Notes under the pieces: generated by a model | Told to the model about the DNA's origin: nothing | The model's database searches: none | What the model saw: the letters and a program-made list of their open reading frames with translations, nothing else | Assembly: GCA_039654915.1 (NCBI GenBank) | Contig: JBDJPA010000012.1 | Coordinates: 124,001-188,000 of the forward strand | Length of the DNA stretch: 64,000 nt | Source of the DNA: Aquilaria yunnanensis | Taxonomy: Eukaryota > Streptophyta > Magnoliopsida > Malvales > Thymelaeaceae | Reading direction: 5' to 3' | Made by a program: the position numbers and the translations under genes | Shown: piece after piece, positions 25,819 through 36,719 of the stretch | Position numbering within the stretch: position 1 is the first letter of the stretch | Layout of the letters: each line of letters starts with the position of its first letter

Positions 25819-27397
25819 CGAGAAGCAAAAGCAGAAAAAATCAAATCAAACGTAGAGAAGGAAAAACAAAATGAAAATAAATGTAGAGAAGAGAAAATGA
25901 AAAAAAAAAAAAAAAACAAAGGAAGAGAAGGAAAACCGGAAAAACTAATGAATCGGTGCCCGAAAGAGTTGACCTCGCATCAGTGGATTTGCCGATGGCA
26001 CTTGAACCACTCCGCTAAATGTGAAACTTCTTTGCTCGTTAGCTAAAATCTACAGGTATAGATTTAGCCAGGGTGGCGTGGTTCCCTCTATTCTTTAAAA
26101 TCGGTGTCAAAATGAAAATTCTTAAATTCTATAGGGATGGCGTACGTTTTTAACCCGATTCATAGGGGACTTACGTGCACGAGCATCCGGTGCATATCAG
26201 AATTGGCGATAAAAGAAATGCGAAGTAGCGAGAGAGAGGATCAATAGCTTATCACCATCATTCGCTCATTAATCTCTCTTTTATGAGGCTCACAGATGAC
26301 CAACTGAAATGATTCAATCGCCCATCAGGCAGTTACTCCTCAGTCGCACATTAAATTTTAAAATTCAGTCGCAGCATTTAAGTTAGTCGTCTTTTAGTTG
26401 CTCTTGTGGCACAAAAAAAGACCACCTCCCCCTCCTTCCTCATTCTCTCATTGCAAGCTTATTCTGCTGCGCCTCCTCCCTCCATCTTGTTTTTCTGTTG
26501 TTCTGCGACGTTCACGAGAAGATGGTTATCTTTGGATATAAAGGTAAAATCCTCTGAAGCGTTGTTCTTGCTGGTGACGCTCGGCTGGTGCAATTTCTTG
26601 GCGTTCCATCCTCTAATCTTCTCATTTTGGTGAGCTTTGGTGTTTATCTACTCAGTATTTAATAACATCTATATTTTTTGGGTTGCGTTTACCTTTAGAT
26701 TCATGTTACCTTTGATTTCCATGTGGTTCGATTTGTTGTTTATATGTATTTAGGCCCGAATTCAGTCATAAATTTCTATTTATGCACAATTATAATCTTG
26801 TTAGTATTTACTGAAATTCAATACATAATTTTCTATTGATTTTATGTTAGTATTTAATTTTGTATTAGTTACTAAAATTTTTTTCCTTAATTTTATGTAA
26901 TTTTGTCAACTTTGTGTGTGTTAGTAATTTTGTGTTAGTTGATAAATTTCTGTTAATTTTATCGATTTTGTGTTAGTAATCTTGTGTTATTTTTGTGTTG
27001 ATTAATAATTTTTATGGACTTTGTTTGTATTAAATTGACTGTTATGTTAATGCTAAATTAATTTGATGTCAACTTTTGTTTTCATTAATTTATAAATCAA
27101 TTTCAAATAATTAGAATAATAAATTTAATGTTGAATTTAATACCTAACAATTAAAAAAACAAAAGGAAATCAACTGATTTTCAGTCGCTCATGAAAGAAA
27201 TAAGAAGAGCGATTGTCAGGCACTTTGCTCTAAGCTCCTTTCAAGAGTGATTGATGTTTTCAAAAGCAATTATTAGTTACTCTCCAGCCGCTTCTATGGA
27301 GCAACTAGGAAAAAAAAACGGCTAATACATTCAATCGCTTGCTAGTCACTTGGAGTGACTAACTGCAACTAGGATGTTTTTGGATTTCTCTTATAGT
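25819..27397. other. Region with CACTA-like terminus and subterminal repeats
   Basis: No gene recognised. Read on - from 27398 the sequence starts CACTATAAGAGAAATCC, like the end of a CACTA (Spm/En) transposon. Variants of the short motif TCAGTCGC or TCAATCGC cluster at 26310-26400 and again at 27175-27345, as subterminal repeats would. No matching CACTA start was found on the left, so the element is truncated or misjudged. The middle (26640-27130) is T-rich noncoding DNA. Confidence 0.35.
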
Positions 27398-27654
27398 GAA
27401 AATAGAATATCTTGTTTTTTTTCTTAGGCTCTCTATCTTACTTGGCTTTTCTCCTTACTATTATTTTGATAACATTGATTATTAAAATTATATAGATCTG
27501 GATATAGATAAAGGAAAAGTCAATGATGATGTAAGTGTTTGCATAAATGGGATTGATATCTCAAATGATGAAATCAAAAGAGAAGAAGATGAAAATATAA
27601 ATTTTGAATATCATAATATTGACATTTGACACTACCATTGGTTATGATATTATA

Positions 27655-30211
27655 TGTAATACCCGTAAAATCCTAAATAATTAAGTCTCGGGTTATGAGG
27701 ATTTAGGGCTTAATAATTTTTTTGTAAATTGGGAATTAAGCTCATTGAGTTTGAGAGATACTAAATTAAGTGGGATCGGGGAGTATGATGAGTGTTGGAC
27801 ACTCTCAAAATTTAAACCTAGCTTAGGCCAAGTAAAATGATGAAAATGTAATGTGAGGGACTCAATTGGACAAAAAGGGCTTTTGGTGGTTGAGGTTAAT
27901 TACCCAAATACGAGGAATCGAGGGACTAAGGAGAGAATTAGCCAATTTTAAAGGCATTAGATGTCATGGCTGCCATTGCCCTCCATTTCCCATTATTTTA
28001 ATACACCTCCCCTCCAACTCATCACCTAGGATTCTTTCCTCCACCTACTTGTCCCCCAACTTTTGACAAATTCTCCCAACTTTCACCAAAATCTTCTAAT
28101 TTATCTCTCACTTTGTCTCTCACTCACCCCCATATGAATCACATGATCTCCCTCATTCTCTCCCATCAAATTTTGTCCATGCTACCCAAAATACACTTCC
28201 AATTACTCCTCCAAACTTCATTCAACACATTTCACTCTTTTTCTTCAATCTCTCTCTACATTTGCTCTCAAACACTCTTCTAAACTTCTTCTTTCTTCTA
28301 AATTCGGCCAAGACTCATTCTTAAGCATCTTTAAGCTTTTACCAGGTGTTCTTGGTGTCTACAAACTCTTAAAAACACCCCAAGCAAGAATCAAGAAGCA
28401 CATTGAAAGAAGGAAACGTTTTTTGAAACCATCAACCAAAAGGAGTTTCGGTTAAGTCTTGTTCTTGGCATTCTTGTGTTTGAAGCTTGTGTTATTGATG
28501 CACATAAACTTTTAAAGCCTTCCAAGGCAAGGAGTCAAGTGGTGAATTCAAGAAAAGACGAATGAGAGCTTAAAGAAAATCAAGTTGAAGGATTCGGCCA
28601 TACCTCCTTCAATTGAGGTATTGTGTGTTCTACCAAGTCTTTTTGGTATTTCCCATGTTTCTAAGTTATGTCAAGCAAGAATATGGCTTGCTAACTTTCT
28701 ACCCTTGTAGGATCTTAAGCTAGAATAAAAGTTTTAGTTACAATAAGCAAAGAAAAACAAAGAACTAAACTTCTAAAGCTTTTGGGCAACAAAAGTTACA
28801 AACGGTATTTGTAAGAATTCTTATACTCTTTGAGTATTCGGGCTCTTGAGTGATGGATATTGAATGCCATGTAATCCTAAAAAGGCTATAGAAGGCTATG
28901 TTTTGTTGCTTAGGCAACTCTGTGCTAGTTAGCTCCATGTAAGTATTACGGCTAGAAATTGAGTCGGCCAACTCAATTCCCAAGCATAAATAACTTAGAT
29001 TTTAAAATGAATTAATAAAATGGTTAGCCTAAGAAATGAAAAATATGGATCATGCTTGCTCTGCCCTTCAGAGGGATATGGTGTTAAGTGATGTGTGTGT
29101 TTGTGTGCTTCTATGTTTGGATTGTGCATGCTAACCCCCAATTATTATTATTATTATTGTTATTGCTATATGTCTTGTGTTTTCTTTGTCTTAGTGTTTT
29201 CTTTGCAGGAGCATGAAATATTTGTTGTCATGTTATTCTTGGCTATGTTAGGCTTTGGAAGCCATTGGAATCCTTATTTGAAAGGCACTAAGGTCAAGAG
29301 TATTTTATACTCTTTCTATTGGTAAAGGTTTGTGTCCATACGCATTTGCTCAATATTCTAAGTATTCTAAGTGTTATGAGTTACTTGTATAACAAGCTAA
29401 TAAGTATGGACTTTATGTGTAGGATTTGGAGTCTAGATTATAGGACAAAGTCTCTAAGGTGGAAATGTGTTTTATGTGTGATTTGCCATGTATAAGCATG
29501 TATTATATATTTTGGTTTGTTTTAAAAACCAAATTTGGGATTTCTAAGTGGTTATGGACCCTTTTGGGTACTTAAGTAAAATGGCATACTAAAATCGAAT
29601 CTAAGTATATTTGGCCATGTTGTATGTCTATGGCACATATGTGAACTCTTGGACTTTCTGGTTGATAATCATTTTTGGGCCTAAGTAAAAAGTTGATAGA
29701 TATGCATGATCATACGTTCTAAGCCCATGTTTGAAATATGGAATCATGTATGTATTGGCCTTATATGTATGTTTAAAGATGAACATTAAGTAAACAATGA
29801 ACTGAGAACAAAATGCATGCCTACAATGAGCTAAAATGGTAACCAATGGAATTAAAGGCATGTATGTGTTTATGTGCAATAGTGAGTTACCAAGACACAT
29901 ATGAGTATGCAAGACGTACACATTATAAACAAGTTTTCCAAAACTTGAATCTGGTGTTTTGGTTGCCATGCATGTTCTTGGCTATGTTTGATAACGAGTT
30001 TAAAATGAACATACAAGTTCCACATAGGTATTAGCTTCTTTCCGAGAATCAATATAAACCTTTAAATAACTAATTAATGAGCTAGTACTAGTAATGTCAT
30101 GGGGTTCATGCCCGTATGTTTTGATAAGGAATAAATGCCCCCTTTGTGAAATTCTACTGCATGATTAAATAATTGGGCCCAAATGGGCCAGGGCCTAAAT
30201 TGGACATAACA
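27655..30211 (+). mobile_element. Solo LTR (2.56 kb), Ty3/gypsy-like
   Basis: Starts TGTAATACCCG, a typical beginning of plant Ty3/gypsy LTRs, and ends GGACATAACA. The 5-bp target duplication TTATA is exact at 27650-27654 and 30212-30216. No internal retroelement domains are present. A CT-rich stretch (28000-28320) and several short open frames lie inside. The structure is what LTR-LTR recombination leaves after loss of an internal region. Confidence 0.8.
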
Positions 30212-30216
30212 TTATA

Positions 30217-30900
30217 TGTGATCTAATAGATAATTGAAAGATTCGTGAAGTTCTCATTGTGAACCAATGATTCTAGCTAGAACTTCTTTTTTTTCTTTCT
30301 TTTTTATGTTGTATGTTTATGGCTTACCACTTTCTTTATTATATTAAAATATTAAAATGTGAAAGTGTTGTGTAGCATGACTTTCCTAAGATAATTTAGA
30401 TAGTTATATTTATTTTATCTACAAAAATTTTTTGGAAAAATCTTAAGATTCTCCATCTTTTTAAGACTTTACGACTGTAAAAAAATAAAATAATTCTAGG
30501 TAAAAACTCAACTTTGATAACTTTAGTTTCAAGCATTTGCTCACATTATATTCAATTAGTTGGGTGTTACTTGGCCACATCATGGGGCAAAAATAGCCAA
30601 CAACTTGGTGAAAGTGTCACATGAGATGAACTTCCTACGACAATTCACATGGTTAGATTTTTTTCATCTTGTTTTAAAAGCTTTTTGGTAGAATCTGAAG
30701 CTTCTACATCTTTTTATAAACTTACGGATGTTGAAAAAAAAAAACTAAAATAACTCTAGGCAAAAACTCATCCGACTTTAATATTCTTGATTTCAAGTAT
30801 TTACTCACGTTATATTCAATTAATGGGGCGTCTACCCAACAAATGTGAAACCATGTCATGGGCCGAACCGTCAAAGAGAGCCAACATATATATATAAATA
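30217..30900. repeat. Imperfect direct duplication (about 260 bp)
   Basis: 30421-30645 and 30669-30895 share blocks in the same order: CATCTTTTTA, CTAGGTAAAAACTCA or CTAGGCAAAAACTCA, and ACTCACGTTATATTCAATTA-type sequence. The offset is about 260 bp. Noncoding. Confidence 0.7.
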
Positions 30901-31972
30901 AGGTAAAACTCATATTTAGTCCTCTAACTTTAAGGATGATCCTAAAGTGGTCCATTAACTCTAAAAGTAATTATTAAAGTTCCCTAACTTAATTAAAGTG
31001 TCATAATTTAGTCCATACCATCAATTATAACATAATTTTGGATAAAAATTGCTTATGTGGCACCCATACTGTCACGTGTCCGCCCTTTCATGATAGTAAG
31101 TGACTAAAGTGAAAGAACAACAAATTTTAGACTAAAATGATGCAAATGCATAATCCTGAAGTCCTAAGACATTATTTCAATACCATGCCGCTGACATCCG
31201 CCTCTCCATCCCTCCATCTCCCTATCTCCCCATTTCCCCATCTACCTGCCTCCGACTATCTAATTGCCACCTTGCCTGTCCTCTCTCTTCGCCAATTACG
31301 CACACCACCACCTCGTTGCCACACACATTGAGCCATCGCGCCCACCACTGCCTCATTGCTCAACCAGAAGCAGGTCCAAAGATATGTGTTGGTTCAAAGC
31401 AAACAAGTTACCCAGCTCGTGAATCGAATCAAGGACTTCTATTATCCAAAGACACTGAACTTGAGCCAATTGATTATACAAATAACGTCATTTGTCAAAT
31501 TTCTCTAAGAATGGACTTATCTGGAAGCAGAGATTATGACTGCCATGGATTCCCTGAGATGATAGACAAGCTCATGAACCTATTTGTTGAGATTAGCCTA
31601 GTTGAGTACCAAGGAAAGAGGGACAGAAGGAGAGGGGTGGCTGCAGCGATCGAATCAGAGAAGGGCGGCAACAATTGAATAAGAGATTGGGGAAGATTGA
31701 GTTAACTAATATTTTAGGTCCCTAAAATTACGTTTCATGTCAATTTTAGCTTGAATTTTATTATTCTTCTAATCTAGTCACTTCTTATTATAAAAGTGGC
31801 TACCACGTGGCAATATATATACCATGTAGGCAATTTCCATCCAAAATAGCAGAAGAACTGACAATAGGAACCAAAATAGGACACGTTAGTTAAATTGAGG
31901 GACTTTAATAGTAACTTTTGGAGTTAAGGTAGGACAACCCTTAAAGTTAGAGGATTAAATATGGATTTTACC
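30901..31972. mobile_element. Long-TIR DNA element (MULE-like, possible Pack-MULE)
   Basis: The left end GGTAAAACTCATATTTAGTC matches the right end read on - (GGTAAAATCCATATTTAATC). The match continues with gaps for about 150 bp (CCTCTAACTTTAAGG..., AGTAATTATTAAAGT...). AT-rich flanks hide any exact target duplication. The interior holds two overlapping open frames on + (31137-31331 and 31316-31678) without a transposase motif. One is a 120-codon frame ending RRGVAAAIESEKGGNN, which could be captured host sequence or chance. Confidence 0.65.
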
Positions 31973-31985
31973 ATATATATATATC

Positions 31986-31989
<4 letters not shown>

Positions 31990-32029
<40 letters not shown>
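31990..32029. repeat. (GA)n microsatellite
   Basis: About 20 uninterrupted AG units between the long-TIR element and the 3' flank of MED9. Confidence 0.98.
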
Positions 32030-32032
<3 letters not shown>

Positions 32033-32321
32033 GCAGCTTAAACATCTCTAGTCCTAAGCTCATCCTGAGAGCCAAAAACTTTACTGACGCAAACAAGCTC
32101 AAGAGACGGTTTCAGATGTAACATGAGTTCTTCAAACAAGATTCCAGATCTGGTAGGGGTAATTTCCTTCAGACAGTTAGCAAGAAGCAACAAGAAATGC
32201 AAACAAGCAACAAATGAGCCGTTGATTCTCCTACAGCAAAGTTTAATCATGAATTGAGCATCTATTATTATCCTCACTCACCATGTTCCAATTACGTACA
32301 CTTTCCCCAACTGAGAAGAAG

Positions 32322-33833
32322 TCAAGGCTCGCTCCTGATGAGATCTTCAACAGAGCTTCTATATTTTTCTATTAGATTCCTGGCCCCACAAAAAAAAAAG
32401 CATTCAAACGTCATCATGCACAAAACTGTCCAAGTTACGGGGAATAAATGCATAGGTGTTTACGAACCTCCTTTGGTTTAGCATTTGTTCACTTTCCTCT
32501 AACTTCCTCTTCTGTCCTTCGACAGTCTGCACCAAACATTTGGAAACTGCCCAAGTTACGGGGAACAACTACTTCAAAGTATGAAAAGGAATGTAACGAC
32601 TTTATCCCTTATTCATCCATAATACTTTTTAACTAAACAAGGTAAAATGACATAGGCCAACTCTTAGGCCATGTTTACTTTACAGCATTAGAATCCATTC
32701 CATTCAATTAGATTCCTTAGTATTTCATTTTTTTAACAAAAATGAACCAACTTCATTGAATTGAATATCAATAGTCACGTAAACATTCCCTTAATGTTGC
32801 AGGGAATTCTGCTGATTTATTTGAATTTGATTTCTACAAACAGATCACCGGAGCAAGTTAATGATAAAAAGGCTAGCAAAAAAACTTCGTTATATGGAGA
32901 TCTTTTTAATGAAACAATATACAGATCAGTCATGATTCAACTACACTAAACTGGGAGGAACTAGACTTGATTGAGATAATCTCTACTTCTGCAAGTTTTC
33001 TTCACACAGCCAGTAAATGGTTAGGTAGCCCATAAGAATCATTACCCACAGTGATAAAAGAGCAACATCTCATGACACCAAACTCGGAGGGAAGCAACTA
33101 CATAATGAAACATAAGAAAGATGCATTGGAGGAACTATCAATTACCAGAGACTTGTTGTTGATAGATCCAGAAATTGATTTCAAAAGTTGCTGGCACTTC
33201 TCAAAGTGGTTGTTCAATTCATTAATCTTCCATAATCAATGTAAAAAAACAAAACAAGAAAGAGAGAGAGAATTAGGTAACCAGGCAACAGAGATAAAGG
33301 AACAATCTTAAGCAAAACCCGTTGACCATCAACCAATGGTCAACTAAACCCAGGATAAAAAACATGAAACCTACAAGCAGTTAAAAACAAAAGAAAACAA
33401 ATGGGGGGTGAGGCACCAAGTGTTCAGATTCGAACCAAAGCATCAGAGTGCTGATCACGAGTTCCGTTGTCAATAGCATCTGCCAGATTCTCAACCAACT
33501 GCAACAAAACCAAAGGAAACAAGTCAAAGATCCCCCAAAAAACTTCATGAATTAGTAACATTAGCAATGAGAGGAGTGTACATGTAAAAGGTGGAAATGA
33601 GAGGCAAGAGACTGGTGCTGATGACTTTGTTGTGGTTGCTGCTGCTGGGTAATGCGCATTTGCTGCTGCTGTTGAAGTTGTTGTTGCTGAAATTGTTGTG
33701 GAAACTGCTGTTGTTGGTTAAACTGTTGTTGCTGAAGATATACATGGTCCTGATTCGAAGGTGTGGAGACATTACTATGAGTTGGCATGGTCGGGATCAT
33801 TGTCCAGCTTCCCCCTCCAGAATAAGGATCCAT
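32322..33833 (-). CDS. MED9: Mediator of RNA polymerase II transcription subunit 9 (MED9), 5 exons
   Basis: Exons on -: 33833-33582, 33498-33436, 33226-33146, 32526-32468, 32379-32322. The 513-nt CDS gives 170 aa. MED9 is a middle-module subunit of nuclear Mediator, which links transcription factors to RNA polymerase II. The N-terminus MDPYSGGGSWTMIP is followed by a Gln-rich tract (residues about 34-73). The conserved helical part follows: SLASHFHLL, LVENLADAIDNGTRDQHSDAL, NELNNHFEKCQQLL, TVEGQKRKLEES, and YRSSVEDLIRSEP at the C-terminus. All introns are GT-AG, but introns 2 and 4 have unusual donors (GTTCGA and GTTCGT). The upstream frame to 33875 probably belongs to a 5' UTR intron or leader. 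The protein is shorter than I recall for Arabidopsis MED9, mainly in the Gln tract. Confidence 0.9.
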
Positions 33834-36350
33834 TGCCTTCTTAACACTGTGGCATGTGAAGTAATCAAAACTCACACCACATCACTGGAGCATACTGCCC
33901 AGCAAAACTCACAAGAACAGTGATGAACTTTAGCCTGTTATGCTTAACCTCGCACTGTTTGTTACCAGACCTGGATACGATCATCAATAAATCACATCCC
34001 CTTTTATTGTTAAGATGTACACCAAGAACAATATCACAGCTTGCAATGCGACATAATAATACTCATGAGCATGCATATTCTTGATTTTGCATTTCATGCT
34101 TAATTCTGTTGAATGTGTTGGCCCCAAGGGCTCGCACTTCTTCCAACTAGGCGGACCAACAACAAAAAAGATATACTATCTGTACTAATTGACAGACTAT
34201 TATTCAGATAGATTACCATATTTGAGTGAAGTAAAGCTCTACTCTTAAGTCAGGAGAAGGAATCCTGATCTTGCCATAAGATGTAGCTGAACAAGAGAAC
34301 TTGCACACATAAGAAGCAACGCATGGCACCAAAACACAAGAACAAATCAATCAGAGAATGAGAAAGAGAGAGAGTACCCAATCTGCTTAATTAATTGCTG
34401 AATCAGGAGGAAAGAAATGTGGGATGATTTGGTGGCTAATCACAGATCCCACAGACCCAGTCGAAACCGGCACCTGCAAGTGCTTCGAAGATAACTTTTG
34501 CTAGGTTATTACTGACAACTTCACGAACAGCTGATAGATTAATGGAAGCGCCCAAATTGAAATTACTCAGATGACGTTGCCAAACCCTAAAATGGAATAT
34601 CTGTCAGTTTCCACCGGTAATCGTTTGGGTCTACGTGTTTTCTCCGTGATCATGAAAAGGAAAAACGAAGCGCGAGCTTGCAGCTCCGATCTGGACTCTG
34701 ATTCTGAAGCAGTGTCATCCAAGATGGCCTAGCTGTCAATCAACCGGTTCAGTTAGGCCGGCCAGGAAGTGGGAACTGGGAAGTGCGGCCGACAATGTTG
34801 AATTTTTTTTTTTTTTAATTCATTACGGTTGGGCTAAAGTAATCATTTATCTAATATGATGTTATCATAAAACCCCTTTCCTGTTGAAGCACATCCAAAG
34901 TAGTTCTTTCTGTCCATTTTTTTTTGTTAAATTAGATGAAAGGTAATGATGTGGTGACTCAGATGTTGATGTGGCAATCTGAAATGTCATGTGGCATATT
35001 TTCTATAATAAAAAATGATTATATTGTAGGAACAAAAACTTGAGGTTAAAATTAACACAAATACATAATTTTAGTGACTTAAAAAATTAATTGTCTTAAA
35101 TTTCATATTTTTCCCATGGGGAAGTAGTAGATTTGCAATGGTGAATGAGCATATTCCTAGCTCCTGCCCAAATCTCCCTAATCCCACGCCAAACACAACT
35201 CACATTAATGATTATGTCAATTCACAGTGTCTGTAGAGGATCATAGTAGAAGTTTAAGGGATGCACGTAGACTGCCAGTGGAACAAAATGGGGATGACTG
35301 TAATACTCAAGCAAAGGGCATAAAGCAGGAGGAAAGGGACTGTAAGGCAGAAGAGGGTAGAGGTGACCACCATTGGTAACTACTGTGAAATCTCAAAATT
35401 GCGGCCAATTAGTGCAAAATTTGGAGGATATATTGGTTTTAGGCTTTGTTGAAACTTGAATTTGCGAGGGAAAAAAGGAAAGATCTTGAGCTCCAAGTCA
35501 AGCCCCTGGTGCAACGGCAGGGGTTGGAGCCACAACCACCACCACCATTTGAACAAAATTTCCCTTAAACAGCCCATGGATTTTCTCATATTTTTTCTTT
35601 TTTCTTTTCTTTTTTAAGTTTTACTAGATTTACTTTTGATAGGGAAAGTGATTGCGTAAGTTGGGCCCAAGAACTTGGTAATAGCATATCAGAGTCCTGT
35701 GTGCAAAGACAGCGTCAGAGCCCCGGGATATGCTCTTGAGGGAAACCTTCTGATGCTTAAGTTAGCTTCCGGAATAGTAAGGAGAATGAAAGGAGAACCA
35801 GAATCCTTTACCTCGGTATTGGTGATGGGTTAATATAGTCAATGGGTGCTCCAGGTAATTCATTCCTGAGGTAGAAATCCTGCAGCTTATCTTGTATTTG
35901 TGGGATGTGGTTTCCTTTTGGGAAGGAATTCCCTTTGGGGACCATCTGGACCTCCAAGAACAGCTTAGCCCTTAGGCATCTGAATTTGGGCCCATGAGCC
36001 CATTTTCTACCAATGGATCCCCATATGAGGAAATGTGGGTTAAGGGCCCTACATGTTCTTGGGTGTATCTAAGTGACATCATTTGAGAGTAAGGGTGCAA
36101 TCCCCCATCTGTTAACTTCCTGGGGAAGTTGGGTGAACGTTATCATTTCAACTTTTTTTCCTTACTATTCCTATGTGGTTATAACACGTGTCAAGCATGT
36201 CAGCTAAAAGGAATGTGAGGAGACGTTGCTCTTCAGGGAAGTGACTAGGCATGGCTACATTGGCGGTTGCTAGTGGCCACGTGTCCTTTTATGATTAGCC
36301 TATTATTTGTAGCGGCAGTTTCCTAGGGGAAACCCAAAGGTCACAGGTTT
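33834..36350. other. MED9 upstream region and intergenic DNA
   Basis: About 33841-34760 should hold the MED9 leader and promoter; the - strand sequence is compatible with a 5' UTR but exact sites are unclear. A poly(T) run lies near 34802-34816. From 35100 to 35600 there are degenerate coding-like stretches on + that may be old retroelement debris. From 35640 to 36350 the sequence reads like a promoter/LTR region (CCACGTGTCC motif at about 36275) ahead of the gypsy extra ORF. No supported gene. Confidence 0.4.
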
Positions 36351-36352
36351 TC

Positions 36353-36375
36353 CTATATATATGTATGTATGTATG

Positions 36376-36427
<52 letters not shown>
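36353..36427. repeat. (TA)n / (TATG)n microsatellite
   Basis: A short GTAT run followed by about 25 TA units, upstream of the gypsy extra ORF. Confidence 0.97.
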
Positions 36428-36429
<2 letters not shown>

Positions 36430-36719
36430 AAGGGTTTTTGCCCTGCACTTTTCACTGTTTAGCTTGTTTTGCTACTTTTCTTGTGATTTTTAGTTTCCTA
36501 ATTGCTGTTAGTGCCAAAGTTCTCTAGAGTCTCTCTTCTAAGCTTTATCTTCTTCTAACAGTGTTAATTTTTCTTCAACACATTCAAGTAGTAGGTTCTT
36601 TGTCTTTTCTTTTATCTTATGTTTTTGTTTGTACTTCTTCTGGGTTTCTACCTTCCTACCGCCCTATTATGTTGGCTGTAGCCCTGATGTATTCTTGTCA
36701 ATTTTTCTAAACGACTTTT

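Noticed and set aside
33591..33923. Leu-rich open frame on + opposite MED9 exon 1
   Set aside because: It is the complement of the CAG/CAA-rich Gln tract of MED9.
35380..35589. Trp-rich open frame on -
   Set aside because: Caused by a CCA trinucleotide run (ACCACCACCACC) on the + strand; no other support.
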